A DNA stretch of 28,766 nt from Leucogyrophana mollusca. Lineage: Eukaryota; Basidiomycota; Agaricomycetes; Boletales. This document shows, piece by piece, positions 1-9,998 of the stretch. A program made the position numbers and the translations under genes. How positions within the stretch are numbered: the first letter of the stretch is position 1; the number at the start of each line of letters is the position of its first letter. The notes under the pieces were generated by a model, which saw only the letters and a program-made list of their open reading frames with translations, was not told the origin of the DNA and made no database searches. The DNA lies in contig MU266628.1 of NCBI GenBank assembly GCA_021014945.1, forward strand, positions 1-28,766, written 5' to 3'.

Positions 1-322
1 ACAGCAATATACAACAAATAGTAGCACTATCCCACAGCAACATACAAGGATTAGTATCACTAACAGACAGCAAGTACAAGGATTAGTATTACTGCCTGTA
101 GCAACATGCAATCCCTAGTAGCACTACAGAACAGCAATATACAACAAATAGTAGCACTATCCCACAGCAACATACAAGGATTAGTATCACTACCTGTAGC
201 AACATGCAATCCCAAGTAGCACTACAGCACAGCAACCTACAACAATTAATAGCACTAGCACACAGAAAATACAAGGATTAGTGGTACTAGAGCACAAAAC
301 TTGCAACAAAAAGTATCACTAA
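1..322. repeat. Degenerate minisatellite with a higher-order duplication
   Basis: Short units of about 25-35 bp with the core ACAGCAACATACAAGGATTAGT recur in diverged form. Bases 1-62 are repeated without change at 131-192, so a longer unit of about 130 bp was duplicated recently relative to the internal divergence of the short units. The array is cut off by the left edge of the window, so its true length is unknown. I see no coding potential that survives across units; the reading frames on either strand are by-products of the repeat. Confidence 0.85.
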
Positions 323-727
323 AATACAGTAATTACTGCAATTAGTACACTATGGCCCTTGTAATTACTGGCAATCTAACACTGCTGTTTTATGGCATTT
401 ACTGTAGTATAGTGTACTATTCTAACAGGATGGACTGAATGACAAGGCTAATTATCCATTACATGAATGAGGGCCAAGACCAAGTGGCATGCACACAATC
501 ATAAGGCAGGTAAATAAGAAGTAATTTTTCTATGGGAACATTATGCAATGAGTGTCTACCTTCTACACTTACTGCCCAAAGCAGTTGCATCTGTAGCCTT
601 TTCCGTCTGTTTTCTGACCTGCTTCAATGTTTGTACTCTGGTACTACGAGCTGGGGACACTGTGTTGACGATTGTGGACTTCCACTGTGAGGCTCGGGAG
701 GTTTCACCTTTCCCTTTGCACTCACTC
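323..727. other. Intergenic stretch, AT-rich, with one short inverted repeat
   Basis: No gene is visible. The 10-mer AGTACACTAT at 344-353 is matched by its exact reverse complement at 409-418, which would make a 10-bp stem with a 55-nt loop. The rest is simple AT-rich sequence running into the 3' end of the minus-strand gene that stops at 728. Confidence 0.5.
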
Positions 728-2677
728 CTAAGTCCTGTGTTCTCCCCTCATCCTCATGTTGTCCCCCTCTCTGTGATCACTTCTCTCTCTTTCCTGCTCC
801 ACCCCCCCATTATCCTTCCCTACTACTGGCGCCCCCTCACCACTGGGCCTTCCCTCAGTACTCATGGTCCCATCTCCATTCCCATCCCCACTGTTCCCTT
901 TGTCACCCCCAACGGCACCCTTGTCCCCCTCATTGCCAGGCCTCCCCTCTGCATTCCCAGCTGCACTCCCATCCCCACCATTCCCATTGTCCCCCCCAAT
1001 CACGCTCTTGTCCCCCTCACTGCTGGCCCCCCCTTCTGCATTCATGACCCCATCCCCATTGCCAACATTCCTGTCAATGCCCCCAAGTTCCCCATTGCCA
1101 CTAGGCCCGCCTTTTCTGTTCTCGGGGCCATCCTCTCCGGCCTCATGGGTGATCGAGATCCCCATGGATGCAAGTGTCATGGTGCCCCATTTGATGAGGT
1201 TGTTCATGACCGCCTGCATGTGGTTGAGGTCCGTAATCCCAAGGGCAGAGCTGGTGATAATCGGGTCGTTCTCGACGCCCTCTTCTCCAGACTCCACAAC
1301 AGCCTTGAGTTCGCGAAGCGCCTGTCCAATCCCAAGGCAAACACGCTCGCCGCAGACCAAGGAGGAAAAGTCGTGGTGGACAGTTAGTCCATATCACCTG
1401 AAAATCCAGCTTTTGTGTGAAAGGATGAAGGGAGGCAGACACAAAGATATGACCAGGCAGCATACCAGGGCCACACAACAGCTTGACAAGGGGCAGACTA
1501 GATAGAAGTATTAGTAAAATAATACAGTGCAATTAAAAAAAAAAACCTTTGAGGGGTCCCATAGGACAAATCTAATCTCTGTTGAACATTGTTGCCTACC
1601 ATACGCCTTCTGACAAAACTTACGAATCGTGGACTTGCAGTCTTCGAGGTCCATGTCACCCCTGGAGGGCAGTATCGGATAATTGTCCTCATTGACGGCG
1701 ATCTTGGCCTCCTTGCTGATGAGGGCCATGCTCCCATTGCTGTCGTTGTCCACAGGGAACTCGTGTCGGGCCCACTTTAAGAAATTGTTAGTTGTTTGCC
1801 TTTTTCATGACTTGTTGGCGTCCATAAATTTCTTCCCTTGGATGTGGGGTGTCGATTCCAGACTTATACGGATATCAGTACCGGTTCAATTGAAGTAAGA
1901 TTATGTGAAACTTACCTGGAAAAGTCAATCCCCCCTCAGGAATTCTTGTACACGGTGAGGACTATGATGTGGGCGCCCAAGGTGCGCTCCACCTCGCCAG
2001 CAAATTTGGCCAGGTGTTTGCCCATGCCGCACTTGGCCATACTGTAGCCAAAACAACTGAGAAAAGTATTTGAGTGGGAGACAGACACTTACTAAGCCTT
2101 TTCCTCCTTGGGGGCCTCATTCTGGTTCCATTCCTTGAGTCCTGCCTCTGCTTGCTGGCACTGGTTGTAGGTCATGATGTCGGTCATCCAGATCAACAGG
2201 TTCTTGCTGTATAACTGATACCAGTCCTTCCTGTTGTGGCCTTTGTCCTCATTGAAATCCTTCAGCTCCTGCTTGAAGAGCCTTTGAACCACATCCTGCA
2301 GAGTAAATTTCTTCGCATATTTATTCACATCCTTTGGTGCACTTTTACATTGGCCCTTGCTCTGGCGGCTTGCCTGACCTCGGATTTTCTTTTGTCTTTG
2401 GCGCGCTCCCCATCCAGAAGCATAGCCCTGTAGTACAATCGTATTGCCTAGATACAAAGAATTAACTAGCGGCAAAGAAAAAAAAGGAAATGCAACTGAC
2501 CTCTCTGATTCCATGCTCTGGCCAGTACACAGTCGCCTCCTCGAACCGCGGGTCTTTTGTGATGGAGTCTTTGAGGCTTTTGAGGATGACCTGACGATCT
2601 TCGAAGTTGCCTTCAAGGTAATTGTCCTGGGAGGCATTGAGGACAGATTTAAAGACTTGGGACCAATCAGCCATCAT
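728..2677 (-). pseudogene. Multi-exon gene of unknown function with acidic repeat tail, carrying an in-frame stop
   Basis: I do not recognise the function. Likely exons on the minus strand are 2677-2501 (starts MMADWSQ, ATG in GCCATGATGG), 2447-2349, 2295-2093, 2041-1916, 1774-1600 and a last block from about 1395 to 728. The first four join in frame across introns of about 50 nt with clear GT and AG ends. The product is charged and mostly helical-looking (for example QRLFKQELKDFNEDKG), without signal peptide or membrane segment. The last block ends in roughly 100 residues rich in Gly, Asn, Asp and Glu in degenerate repeats. A TGA at 1939-1937 interrupts exon 4 between YKNS and GGIDFS, so the gene is probably broken unless that exon is spliced differently. 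The joints around 1915-1775 and 1599-1395 are uncertain. It lies tail-side of the 4905-3297 gene on the same strand, and both may belong to a transposon-associated gene set; that is inference. Confidence 0.5.
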
Positions 2678-3296
2678 GGCAAATTTAGGGGAAAATAAGG
2701 AATTGATGGATTGGATAGTTTGTGTGGATGAGAAACTAATTAGCTGGTGCAAAGATAGCAAATGTGAAAATCAACTCGACCGACTAATGGGGGCCACACA
2801 ATCAACCAACATCTATCCCAGGATCACCTGATCTAGTGACCAATGCACCTTGGCTGAGAAACACCCCTGCATGACGCAATGGATCACCTGACTTATGGTT
2901 GATCTACTGACCAATGTGCCTCGGCTGAGTGACCCCCCTGCATAACACAATTTCCAAAGTCAGGCTGGTCCAGGCCAGGCCTGGTAATATCATGTGACTT
3001 CAGCTCCACTCTTCTACCACGCAACTTCAGCGCCACTCAGAATAAGGGTCAACCGGCCCAAAGTCTGGCCAAGTTATGTGATAAAGAGGGTTTGGTTTGG
3101 CAAAGGTTGTGCTGGCTAACATGTGCCAATCATTGCGTCAGCTGACACGTGATACGTGAGGGGGCTGAGATTTAAGATGGCCCTGGCTGGCGTGTGCGAC
3201 TGCGCCATACTGTCTGAGTCTGCCAGCTGACTGTCTCTCAGAGTAATGCAACATCTAATATTCGTAACATCTAATACGCCGTAAGTAAAATGTACA
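2678..3296. other. Spacer between two minus-strand genes
   Basis: No gene is visible. The stretch is the presumed promoter region of the gene starting at 2677 and includes the terminator region of the gene ending at 3297. It contains the imperfect tandem duplication listed at 2821-2951 and a second small duplication near 2999-3038, where CTTCAGCTCCACTC and CTTCAGCGCCACTC follow each other. Confidence 0.5.
2821..2951. repeat. Two-copy imperfect tandem duplication
   Basis: Each copy begins GGATCACCTGA and contains TGACCAATG, then GGCTGAG, then CCCTGCAT and an ACAAT-like end. Copy one is about 60 bp (2821-2880); copy two (2881-2951) is longer because of an insertion after the first motif. The copies have diverged mainly by C/T and G/A differences. 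Confidence 0.7.
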
Positions 3297-4905
3297 CTAG
3301 ATCTGAAGCTCCAGCCATTTCCCAACTGACGATGTGCTGACTTCCACAAAGCGATATCCTACCAGAGGACTGAAAGTAACCTGGGCACCCTTTGTCTTGC
3401 AGGCCCCAGCACCAGAGATACAAGTGAATGTGATAGACCAGCCAAGCAAGCCATTTGAAGGCTCAGACCAGGTCTTGATGCACCCATATGCCGGACATTG
3501 AGCTGGCAGCTCCTGCCCCAGGGACAATGGGCCTTGTGACTCCAAATATAGTGGTGCATGAGGGAATGGGTCAGAATATTGGTGGCAGGTGCAAGGTAGA
3601 CAATGTCTGTGTGGAGATTCAGCTGCCCCGCTGCACCGAGCAGGGACGCGATGACGGACAACGGTTTCCGGCCTTCAATGAGGACCCGCTGGCAATAGGT
3701 CACCACAAATGGGACGAGTGTGTTGGGTTGGAAACGACCGGCGGTGAACGCCCACAGCGACGCTAAGTCAAACCTACGGCAAGAAATATGTTATCGTGTG
3801 TCATAACAAGTCATTGCCCACTTACTGTGTGACCTTCTCCTGAAGTGCAATGAATGATTCCAGTATCTTGATGAGTGACCCACATGCCAATAGGAACACA
3901 GCAGCCCCTTTCATGCAGGGGGCCATAGCCTTGCTGAAGAACGTGTTCATCCACTAGGGAGAAAAAGTTAGCTAACGCAAGCATGACAACATGACAATAA
4001 CTTATGTGCCCAACCTCTGCTGTCAGGTTGGGAGCAATGAATATGTCGCCCAGGTTCCCATTGGCATGTGTGGTGACGAAGAAGAGCAGACAGGCAAAAA
4101 TCCTCTTGGAGAGGTCCTTCGCCAAAGTCTTCATGTTGTTCGCAAACTGGTCTTCATTGACGTCTAAAGTGAGGTTGAACCCCTGCTCGACAAAGACAAA
4201 GCTGGGGCCCTTGATGTACCCCTCAAGGAATTCCTTGGCCATCCTGGCTGGCCCTCCTGATATGTCTTGGCCCTTGCACACGAAATGCATCAGGTAAATA
4301 CTTTGGGAATTGACCTGAGAGGAATCTCCGAGGGAAAATTGACCCGTGATGCGCAAGGGAGTCTTCAGCAGTGCGTCAGCACGTGCACCATCTGCGTTGA
4401 CTTTATAGAACCCCTTGAGGCCGATCAGTGAGTTGAGTGATTGTACTTACAGGTGGGTATAGTGTACTTACCATGTATGGCTCCTTGATTTCAAGTTTCC
4501 GCCCGCGGACGATATGGCAACTCGGGCACTCAAAAAGAGCACCATCGGCTGATGGCCACAGGTCTGGGGGTAGTTCCACGCACTTGGAACAAACCACGCG
4601 TGGGCAGCTGTTGCAGTGGACAAACATGGTCCCCCCATCCTGGCACATGTAACACCACTGGTAAAATAGTAGTTATTCAATTACTTATTGGTGGAAAAAA
4701 AAATTACCTCGTTACCATCCTGGTCTTTCTCCCAGACATTATTCAGGTCCCCCACAGGATTGCTGGTGCCATCGATGTCATTGGTGAGGTGCAACACCAC
4801 GGAGATGGACTGGTGGCACAGTTGAGTGACACGTTGTGGTGCGGGTAACTTGCACGGTGTGATTGATCCAGCCGTCTTCTTACTGTTTTGCTTTGTGTGG
4901 GGCAT
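3297..4905 (-). pseudogene. Multi-exon gene with PHD/RING-like cysteine module, frameshifted near its 3' end
   Basis: The function is unknown. Minus-strand exons inferred from splice signals are 4905-4708 (66 codons, start MPHTKQNSKK), 4657-4472 (62 codons), 4413-4015 (133 codons), 3953-3826 and 3773-3297; phases agree at every junction, although the donor after 4015 (GTTGGG) is weak. Exon 2 encodes a compact cysteine module with CxxC pairs: WCYMCQDGG, HCNSC, VCSKC and ECPSC. This resembles a PHD or RING-type zinc-binding fold, a common protein- or chromatin-interaction module. Exon 3 has no motif I can name; exon 4 holds a short hydrophobic helix (AAVFLLACGSLIKIL). In exon 5 the frame changes near 3515: a zinc-ribbon-like tail with CPAYGC and CISGAGAC continues in another frame to the stop at 3297. 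This suggests a single-base indel and a decaying gene, unless a short intron lies there. Confidence 0.55.
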
Positions 4906-5269
4906 GGGGGACTGATAAGTAAGCTGGAAGTGAGAGGATCGAGGAGGATGGGTCGGCTGAGGAGGTAGAACAAGAACAATGGGGAAGATACTTACACAAC
5001 GAATCTATAAGGCATTCAAGCAGAGCTTGAACTGCAGCTGCGCCACAACAAAACATGGCCAAATATAAACAAACCTCACAAATACAAAGCACTCTCCAAT
5101 CCTTTCTCACACATTCTTTAACTCTTTCCTTATCTCTACTTACCTACGATGCCTTGCTGCCCACATTTGTAGCTGCAGACTACAAATGTGGGCAGCATGC
5201 TCACCCACATTGGTGTGTGTCTATTTAGCACTGATTGAACTGACCTCCACTTTTTTCCCACCACAGATA
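4906..5269. other. Upstream region of the PHD-like gene
   Basis: No gene is visible. It should contain the promoter of the minus-strand gene starting at 4905. No clear TATA element stands out. The strong hairpin at 5155-5197 lies about 250 bp upstream of that start. Confidence 0.4.
5155..5197. repeat. Perfect 18-bp inverted repeat with 7-nt loop
   Basis: The left arm 5155-5172 (TGCTGCCCACATTTGTAG) is matched base for base by the right arm 5180-5197, with the loop CTGCAGA at 5173-5179. A stem this long without a mismatch is unlikely by chance in otherwise decayed DNA. A further CCCACAT follows at 5204, so the motif is partly repeated outside the hairpin. It could be a terminal structure of a mobile element or a short foldback element; I could not find flanking target duplications or a Helitron-type CTRR end at the right spacing. 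Confidence 0.85.
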
Positions 5270-5410
5270 TTTAGGTATGGTTCTGGGGGCTATTCAGTGG
5301 GATGGAGATGGGGTTCACCCATCCCTCCTTGACTCAGTTCAGTGGATGGAGACAGGGTCCACCCCGTCCCTCCTTTTTTTTCTTTTTGCCATGGGATGGA
5401 GACAGGGTCT
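5270..5410. repeat. G-rich dispersed repeat, copy 1
   Basis: It starts TTTAGGTATGGTTCTGGGGG and continues with two or three diverged units containing GGATGGAGAYRGGGT followed by a CCCC..TCCCTCC segment, a locally self-complementary G/C arrangement. A second copy in the same orientation lies at 10567-10745. The two copies are outside the left and right edges of the DIRS-like coding block, which makes them candidates for the element's own terminal direct repeats or for a host repeat into which it inserted. Confidence 0.7.
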
Positions 5411-5753
5411 TTGTGGTGGCACTAAGTTTTGTGTGGATTGGTAATCATAGAGTTCTAGGTGTACAGGGAGCTAGTGATTTGTGTGTATACTAGACTGACT
5501 AAGCTGTAGCTAGGGAGAGGTGAGATCAGGGGAAACGGTGGATTGTATGCACAAGGTGTTTGGGAGAGATAAGGAGAGGGAGGAAATGGGGCAAAGCCTG
5601 TGGGACTTTCTGGCTCCGGGAAGCACTTCTGACTTAAAGAAAGGGGGGCCGAGATGAGCAGTGAATCCCAATAGCCATAGGAGTCCAGCGACGTATCGAG
5701 CAAAGACTCGGACCCAGGCATTAGGAGGTGGAAGGAAATGGTGCTTACATGAA
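5411..5753. other. Sequence downstream of the tyrosine recombinase stop
   Basis: No gene is visible on either strand that I can support. By position it should contain the 3' non-coding end of the minus-strand DIRS-like element. Confidence 0.35.
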
Positions 5754-6760
5754 TCAGTGGACAGGTGGCATCGTGATGTGTGTGAACTCGTCGTGAAGGG
5801 CATGGGAGGCCTGGATGTGGGGCGCAAGGATTTGGGCATGTTTGCGGAGGTAGAGGACGAAAGTGTCACTTGCCCACCTATGTTTAACCTTGACAACGTT
5901 GAATGGTACACCCTGGAGTAGGTACTCCAGGGTGGAGCCAATGCGGATACCGTGGCCCTTCAGGGGCTCAACACCCAGCTGCTTGGAGGCGGTTGAGAGT
6001 ACTGAAAGGAATTTTAATTTCATTAGGGGTCAGTGCCCCTCCCCAAAGCGGTATGTGAACAGGGGCCTCGTGGATGGGAGGCTATTGATGCAAAGGTGGT
6101 CAAGCCAGGCCACTTCGGGGTCAGTGAGACCATCTTGTTGGGCCCAAGAGATGTCCTCACCAGAGGGGGATGCCTTGGTGCGAGGGAGGTGGAAGGAGGT
6201 GGTTGTAAAGCCATTGCGGTCCCAAGTGTAGGAGACGTGAGCGGGGGTGACAGTGAGTGGTCAGTCAAATGGAAGGTGGTGGTCAAGCAAGCATAGACGG
6301 AGGCATGGAGGGGGGGAGGAGAGGTCGAGCTGAGAGTGAAGGGTGGGGATGTGGTCAGGGGTGAATGGGAGGCATGCCTTCCACTTGGAGGAGGGGGGAC
6401 GCAGGGTGTCTGCCACCCGGAGGAGTAAGGTGCCAGGCGTGGATACTGTATACATAGTTAGTAATACTGGTGCTTGATAGGGAGCCAGAGAGGGTTGCAA
6501 TGAAGGCAGAAAGAAGGACGGGGTGGGTGGGTGAGCATTGGTCTTCATGGATGGACTTGAGATCACATAATATGTGGAAAACGAGGAGTCCCGCACTGTA
6601 GGTTCTGCAGGTGTTATTGGCGAAGGCGAGGTTGAGAACCTCCTGGATGCATGCAAGGTCCGCTAGGGGTAGAGGTATCATGTGGCCAAGGCCGTTGAGC
6701 ACAGAGTGCACCCCGAAGGGGCACCACTGTTTTAGGCGATCCCAGGCTAGACAGTGGGGC
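5754..6760 (-). pseudogene. DIRS-like tyrosine recombinase, frameshifted and missing its first catalytic Arg region
   Basis: This is the integration enzyme of the DIRS-like element, which would cut and rejoin DNA through a tyrosine. The N-terminal SAM-like core-binding part is readable at about 6711-6400 (CRTYSAGLLVFHIL, then LSAFIATLSGSLSSTSITNY). The catalytic part is readable at 6023-5754: GHGIRIG gives the HxxR pair (His codon 5954-5952, Arg codon 5945-5943), HRW follows, and LYLRKH supplies the nucleophilic Tyr (codon 5852-5850). The stop is at 5754. Between the two parts the frame changes several times and stops occur near 6260 and 6030. The stretch that should hold the first catalytic Arg, just after the long helix ending LLDHHLPFD, appears to have been deleted, so the enzyme is dead even apart from its frameshifts. 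Family assignment is firm; exact start is not. Confidence 0.8.
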
Positions 6761-6978
6761 CCAAGGGGAGATGGGTGGGGTGTCAGCCCAGGGCGGTAGG
6801 GAAGAGGGACCGAAGGGGGAGAGGCTTGGGGAAGGGGTGCACCCCAGCAACGAGGGGCGTCAGAGGAGTCTGAACCGGTAAATTTCCGTTTGGCGCTCGT
6901 CTTTGAGGCACGCCTGTGCAGCTGTTCAGTGGTGGGCAGCTGAGTATGGCGTCGAGCAGTGGACCACTCAGGTTGGCA

Positions 6979-7540
6979 TTAGGGGCTGTTGAAGTCGAGT
7001 ATGAATTTGACGAGGGGGGTAGGAATGGGAATGGGGGGAAGGAGGAGGGAGGGGGAAGGGTAAATACCCTGGGAGGGCCCATTGGTGGGGTTGGCTGCAC
7101 TAGCAATGTACCTGGTGTGTATGGTGCAGAGGTGGGCAGCTGTGAGTGAATGGACATGGTGTAACACACTGTTGACTTGGTGGTTCCGACTGCAGCCCTT
7201 CCACCATCCCTTGACAACGCTGATGTTGTCCCTGAAGACCCTGAGATGAGCGCCAGGAGCGCAGGTGGGAGCAAGGCAGTGGGCGAGGAGCTCGAACCAA
7301 CAGCCTTATCCCAGCCGATGTCCCAGCCATCCCATTGCCAGCCAGGGATAAGGGTCCAAGCATGCCAGGAAGCTCCAATGGTAATTCCGATTCCAACACC
7401 AGAGCTAGCATCGGAGAAGGCAGCGTGGCAGGAGATGGGTGAGGGCAGGGCACAATGGATCTGCTCCAGGCAGCACAAAGGGTGTTGTATTGATGGAGGT
7501 GGACCCGCAGGATCTGGACGAAGAGGTGGTTGTCACTCCA
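6979..7540 (-). pseudogene. End of DIRS-like RT and RNase H domain, frameshifted
   Basis: This continues the reverse transcriptase after its frame breaks near 7535. The catalytic box that should read xxDDHLFF is here SDNHLFV (codons 7537-7529), so the second Asp is Asn. After a further frame change comes the RNase H start, FSDASSGVGIGITIGASWHA (about 7415), whose Asp is the first metal ligand, followed by the Trp/Gly-rich WQWDGWDIGWDKAVG. The end of the domain is again in another frame at 7167-6979 (HTRYIASAANPTNGPSQGIYP), where the expected final Asp-containing SADNPADGPSRG motif has decayed. At least three frame changes and one catalytic substitution show that the polyprotein is not functional. 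Confidence 0.75.
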
Positions 7541-9066
7541 CTTTGAGAACAGGGCCCATCCCAGCAGCACAAATGAGGTCAGTTCCTGCGTTGCCGGGCT
7601 GGCCATGGTTCCCAGTGGCCGAGTGGAGGCCAAAGCAGTTGCATGTGTCGATGTTGAAGAGATTGTCACCCAGGAGGCGTACAACGAGGCCGTTCCACTG
7701 GGAGGGCATGATAGGGATTGTGCAGTGTGCCTCCACGACATCTCGGACTGCAATCTGGGACCCAGGTGGGAGGCGGGAGACAAGCAAGCAGATGGTCGAG
7801 AGTGTTCCCCAGGTACACGGGAAATCGTTGAAGTTGATGGAAGAGTTGATGGACTGGAGATGGGGAAGGGGCGTGTGGGGGAAGGAAAGGTTCTGGACCA
7901 AGCAAAAAGCCCTGTGTTTGCCCACCTTGGGGACAAGGCCGAGGGGGGAGCTCTGAAAAGGCCCAATGAGGGACTCAACCTCGGCTCGGGAGAGAGGGCC
8001 AATGCACTGTCCACACTGGTACTCTTTTTCAATGATGGCGGTGAAGGCAGGGGCATGGAGGTTGATGGAGGGGTTATTGGCAGGGGCAAAGGTGGTGTGG
8101 ATGGTAGGGATACCAGCGTCAAAGCCATTTTCAATGCTGTGGGGGAGGGTGGGGTACTTTTCGAGAAGGCCAGAGCTGCCCAAGAGCCTGCACCAGGCAG
8201 GGGCACTGTAGGGCGTCTGGGGCTTAAGCCTCCTGAACGCGAGGATAGCTCTGAGCGCTGTGAGACGGGTCACCACAGCCGGAGCACTCGTGACAAGGGA
8301 CATGAGACTTGGAGGAGGCCTTGCAACCGTGCAGGAGCTGAAAGTCGCTGCATAGAACACTGCCCTTGGGGTATTGGAGCCGTCCCAGAGCTTGTTGGAG
8401 GCACAATGGAAAATGTTGTGGCGATGGTGGCCAAGGCACATGGTGCAAAAACTGGGATGAGGGGGATGGGTGCGCAGGTGTGGCAGGCAGGTCGCCTGTG
8501 GGATGACGGCGGCGGCGGCGACTTTTCGGTCCAGTTCCATGTGCCACGGGCGGGGGGCGCGGGCCTGGTAGTGGATGAGGACCTGCTGGCCATCAGGCCG
8601 GGTGCGGAGTTTGTGGTTGGATATATGGTACCAGAAGAGTGCGAGCGCGGTGTAGTGCTCATGGGACCAGCTGGGGAGCTCCTTGATGATAGCAAGGAAG
8701 GTCGTGCCCCCGACCTGCATCTGGTCCCATGTGAGATCTTCATCACAGATCACCTTAGGGGGGGCCTGCACGGAGGCAATGGGCTTTAGGACCATGAAGG
8801 AGGAGTCAGAGCGCAATATACCAAAGGTGTCGTTGGAGGAAGTATGCTGAGTCTCGGCAGCATCAGCACAGCCCTCTGGCAAGCAGTACCAAAGTTCGAT
8901 ATACTCGAACTTCTTCAGGTGTTCCAGGGCAAAAGATGAGGGGAGCGACGGGAGATCAGAACCTATGAGTTTAGTGGGGTTAAAGGGGTGGATCTTAGGC
9001 AATTTGTGCTCAATCTCTTGGAGTTCATTGGCGTGTTGGGCCGCGAGGAGGGCCGTGCTTTCACAG
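7533..9066 (-). pseudogene. DIRS-like gag C-terminal part joined to reverse transcriptase
   Basis: A long open frame (about 500 codons) runs from the edge of the inserted LTR at 9066 to 7533. Its first half is gag-like, with a CCHC-like cluster at CTMCLGHHRHNIFHC and a following SNKLWDGS. The second half is the RT fingers and palm: SRAEVESLIGPFQSSPLGLV, CLVQNLSFP, then SSINFNDFPCTWGT and AVRDVVEAH, which carries the first catalytic Asp. The frame ends at 7533, exactly where the second catalytic box would begin, because of a frameshift. No methionine start belongs here: the true start lies beyond the LTR, in the 9999-10484 part. It is on the opposite strand to a long open frame at 7530-8789 that I regard as a shadow. 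Confidence 0.8.
9062..9066. repeat. Left 5-bp target-site copy, CACAG
   Basis: CACAG at 9062-9066 directly precedes the TG start of the LTR. The partner at 9999-10003 reads GACAG (one mismatch). Joining the flanks at a single copy restores an open gag frame, which supports these as the target duplication. Confidence 0.65.
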
Positions 9067-9998
9067 TGACCTACACAAAAAGTGTTTCATGTAAGGTCAG
9101 GGTACTATTGCTCCGATAAATAGGAGAGGTATCCCATCTTGTATAGCACCTCAAAAAGTATAGAAACCCTGAGTTTCATAATATTCTATCTGCTAATTAC
9201 TGAGATATGAGCTATTGTATATGGCCCACTCAGTCTCCCTTGATTCTACTATATTCTATCCTATTCTAGTCATGTGTTTGTAATACACAACATCATCATG
9301 ACATCATAATCAGTATATGGCTAATATCTCTGCAACAATGAGATAGTTTGCGGAGATATTCTCAGGAAACATTCTTTGGTGAATGATCAATCTTCCTGAG
9401 CATTTTGTTGGAGAATCTTAGTATAGTTTTCCTTTGCCAATGCCCATGGAAAGTCAAAGGAATATTCTCTTGATCAAAGTAGTCTCAAGGACTGCAAGTA
9501 TTTTGTTAGTTCTTTTCATTCTTCACAGTTGTAAGCGATCGATTGCCATGTTACCTAGTCCTCAGGCTAGTAGAGTCAAATCATTGACTACTAGATGTTC
9601 TTGAGCCTAGTGTTCTTATTCTAAGTCTAGTGTTTCTGCTGAACATCGTAAGCTTTAGCATACTCACCCACATATTACGTATCCATAATCTCAATCAGAG
9701 ATTATATTATCTGCTCAAACTCTAGTGAAAGTGCAACCCACTTCTAGAGCTCATTCTTGTATCGTGCTAGAAGTTAACCGATTGACTTTGCCTTGTTCAC
9801 TGTATTCAATTATATCACTAAGAAGGTACCCCCTAGCAGTCATCAGCCACTTTATCCTAGCAGATTGGGAAACTCATACTATTCTGAGTTCACCATGAAC
9901 GACCACGTTATTAGCCATTTGTATTTGTCTGAACCGCTAACTGTGGAGGATAGTGTTTGGTATCATTGCCTGAAAACATATTAAACACCATCCTAAGA
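9067..9998 (+). mobile_element. Solo LTR inserted in the DIRS-like gag
   Basis: An AT-rich block of 932 bp begins TGACCTACACAAAA and interrupts a G+C-rich coding frame. Its first bases match the start of the LTR at 16790 (TGACCTACACGAAAACTG), including a hairpin, and both share a TTACTGAGATA motif about 130 bp in. The right end reads CCTAAGA instead of a canonical CA; the related LTR ends CCTACA, so the terminus has probably mutated. No gag, pol or second LTR is present, so it is a solo LTR left by recombination. Plus orientation is assigned by comparison with the LTR at 16790. The 9793-9984 open frame inside it has no family resemblance and is ignored. Confidence 0.75.

Noticed and set aside
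1..322. CRISPR-like array
   Set aside because: Units vary in length and sequence with no constant repeat and no unique spacers, and the context is eukaryotic. It is a minisatellite.
548..1387. Pro-rich plus-strand frames of 279 and 213 codons
   Set aside because: They are the complement of the Gly/Asn/Asp repeat tail of the minus-strand gene. The Pro/Ser/Thr-rich composition follows from that, and they have no splice context or motif.
5155..5200. Helitron 3' end
   Set aside because: The hairpin is suitable in size but no CTRR end lies 10-12 bp beyond it on either strand, and no Rep/helicase sequence is in the window.
7530..8789. 419-codon plus-strand frame
   Set aside because: It lies opposite the DIRS-like RT and gag, whose motifs are unmistakable on the minus strand. 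The plus-strand product has no recognisable domain.
9793..9984. 63-codon frame in the solo LTR
   Set aside because: It is inside an AT-rich LTR with no coding counterpart in the related LTR at 16790.
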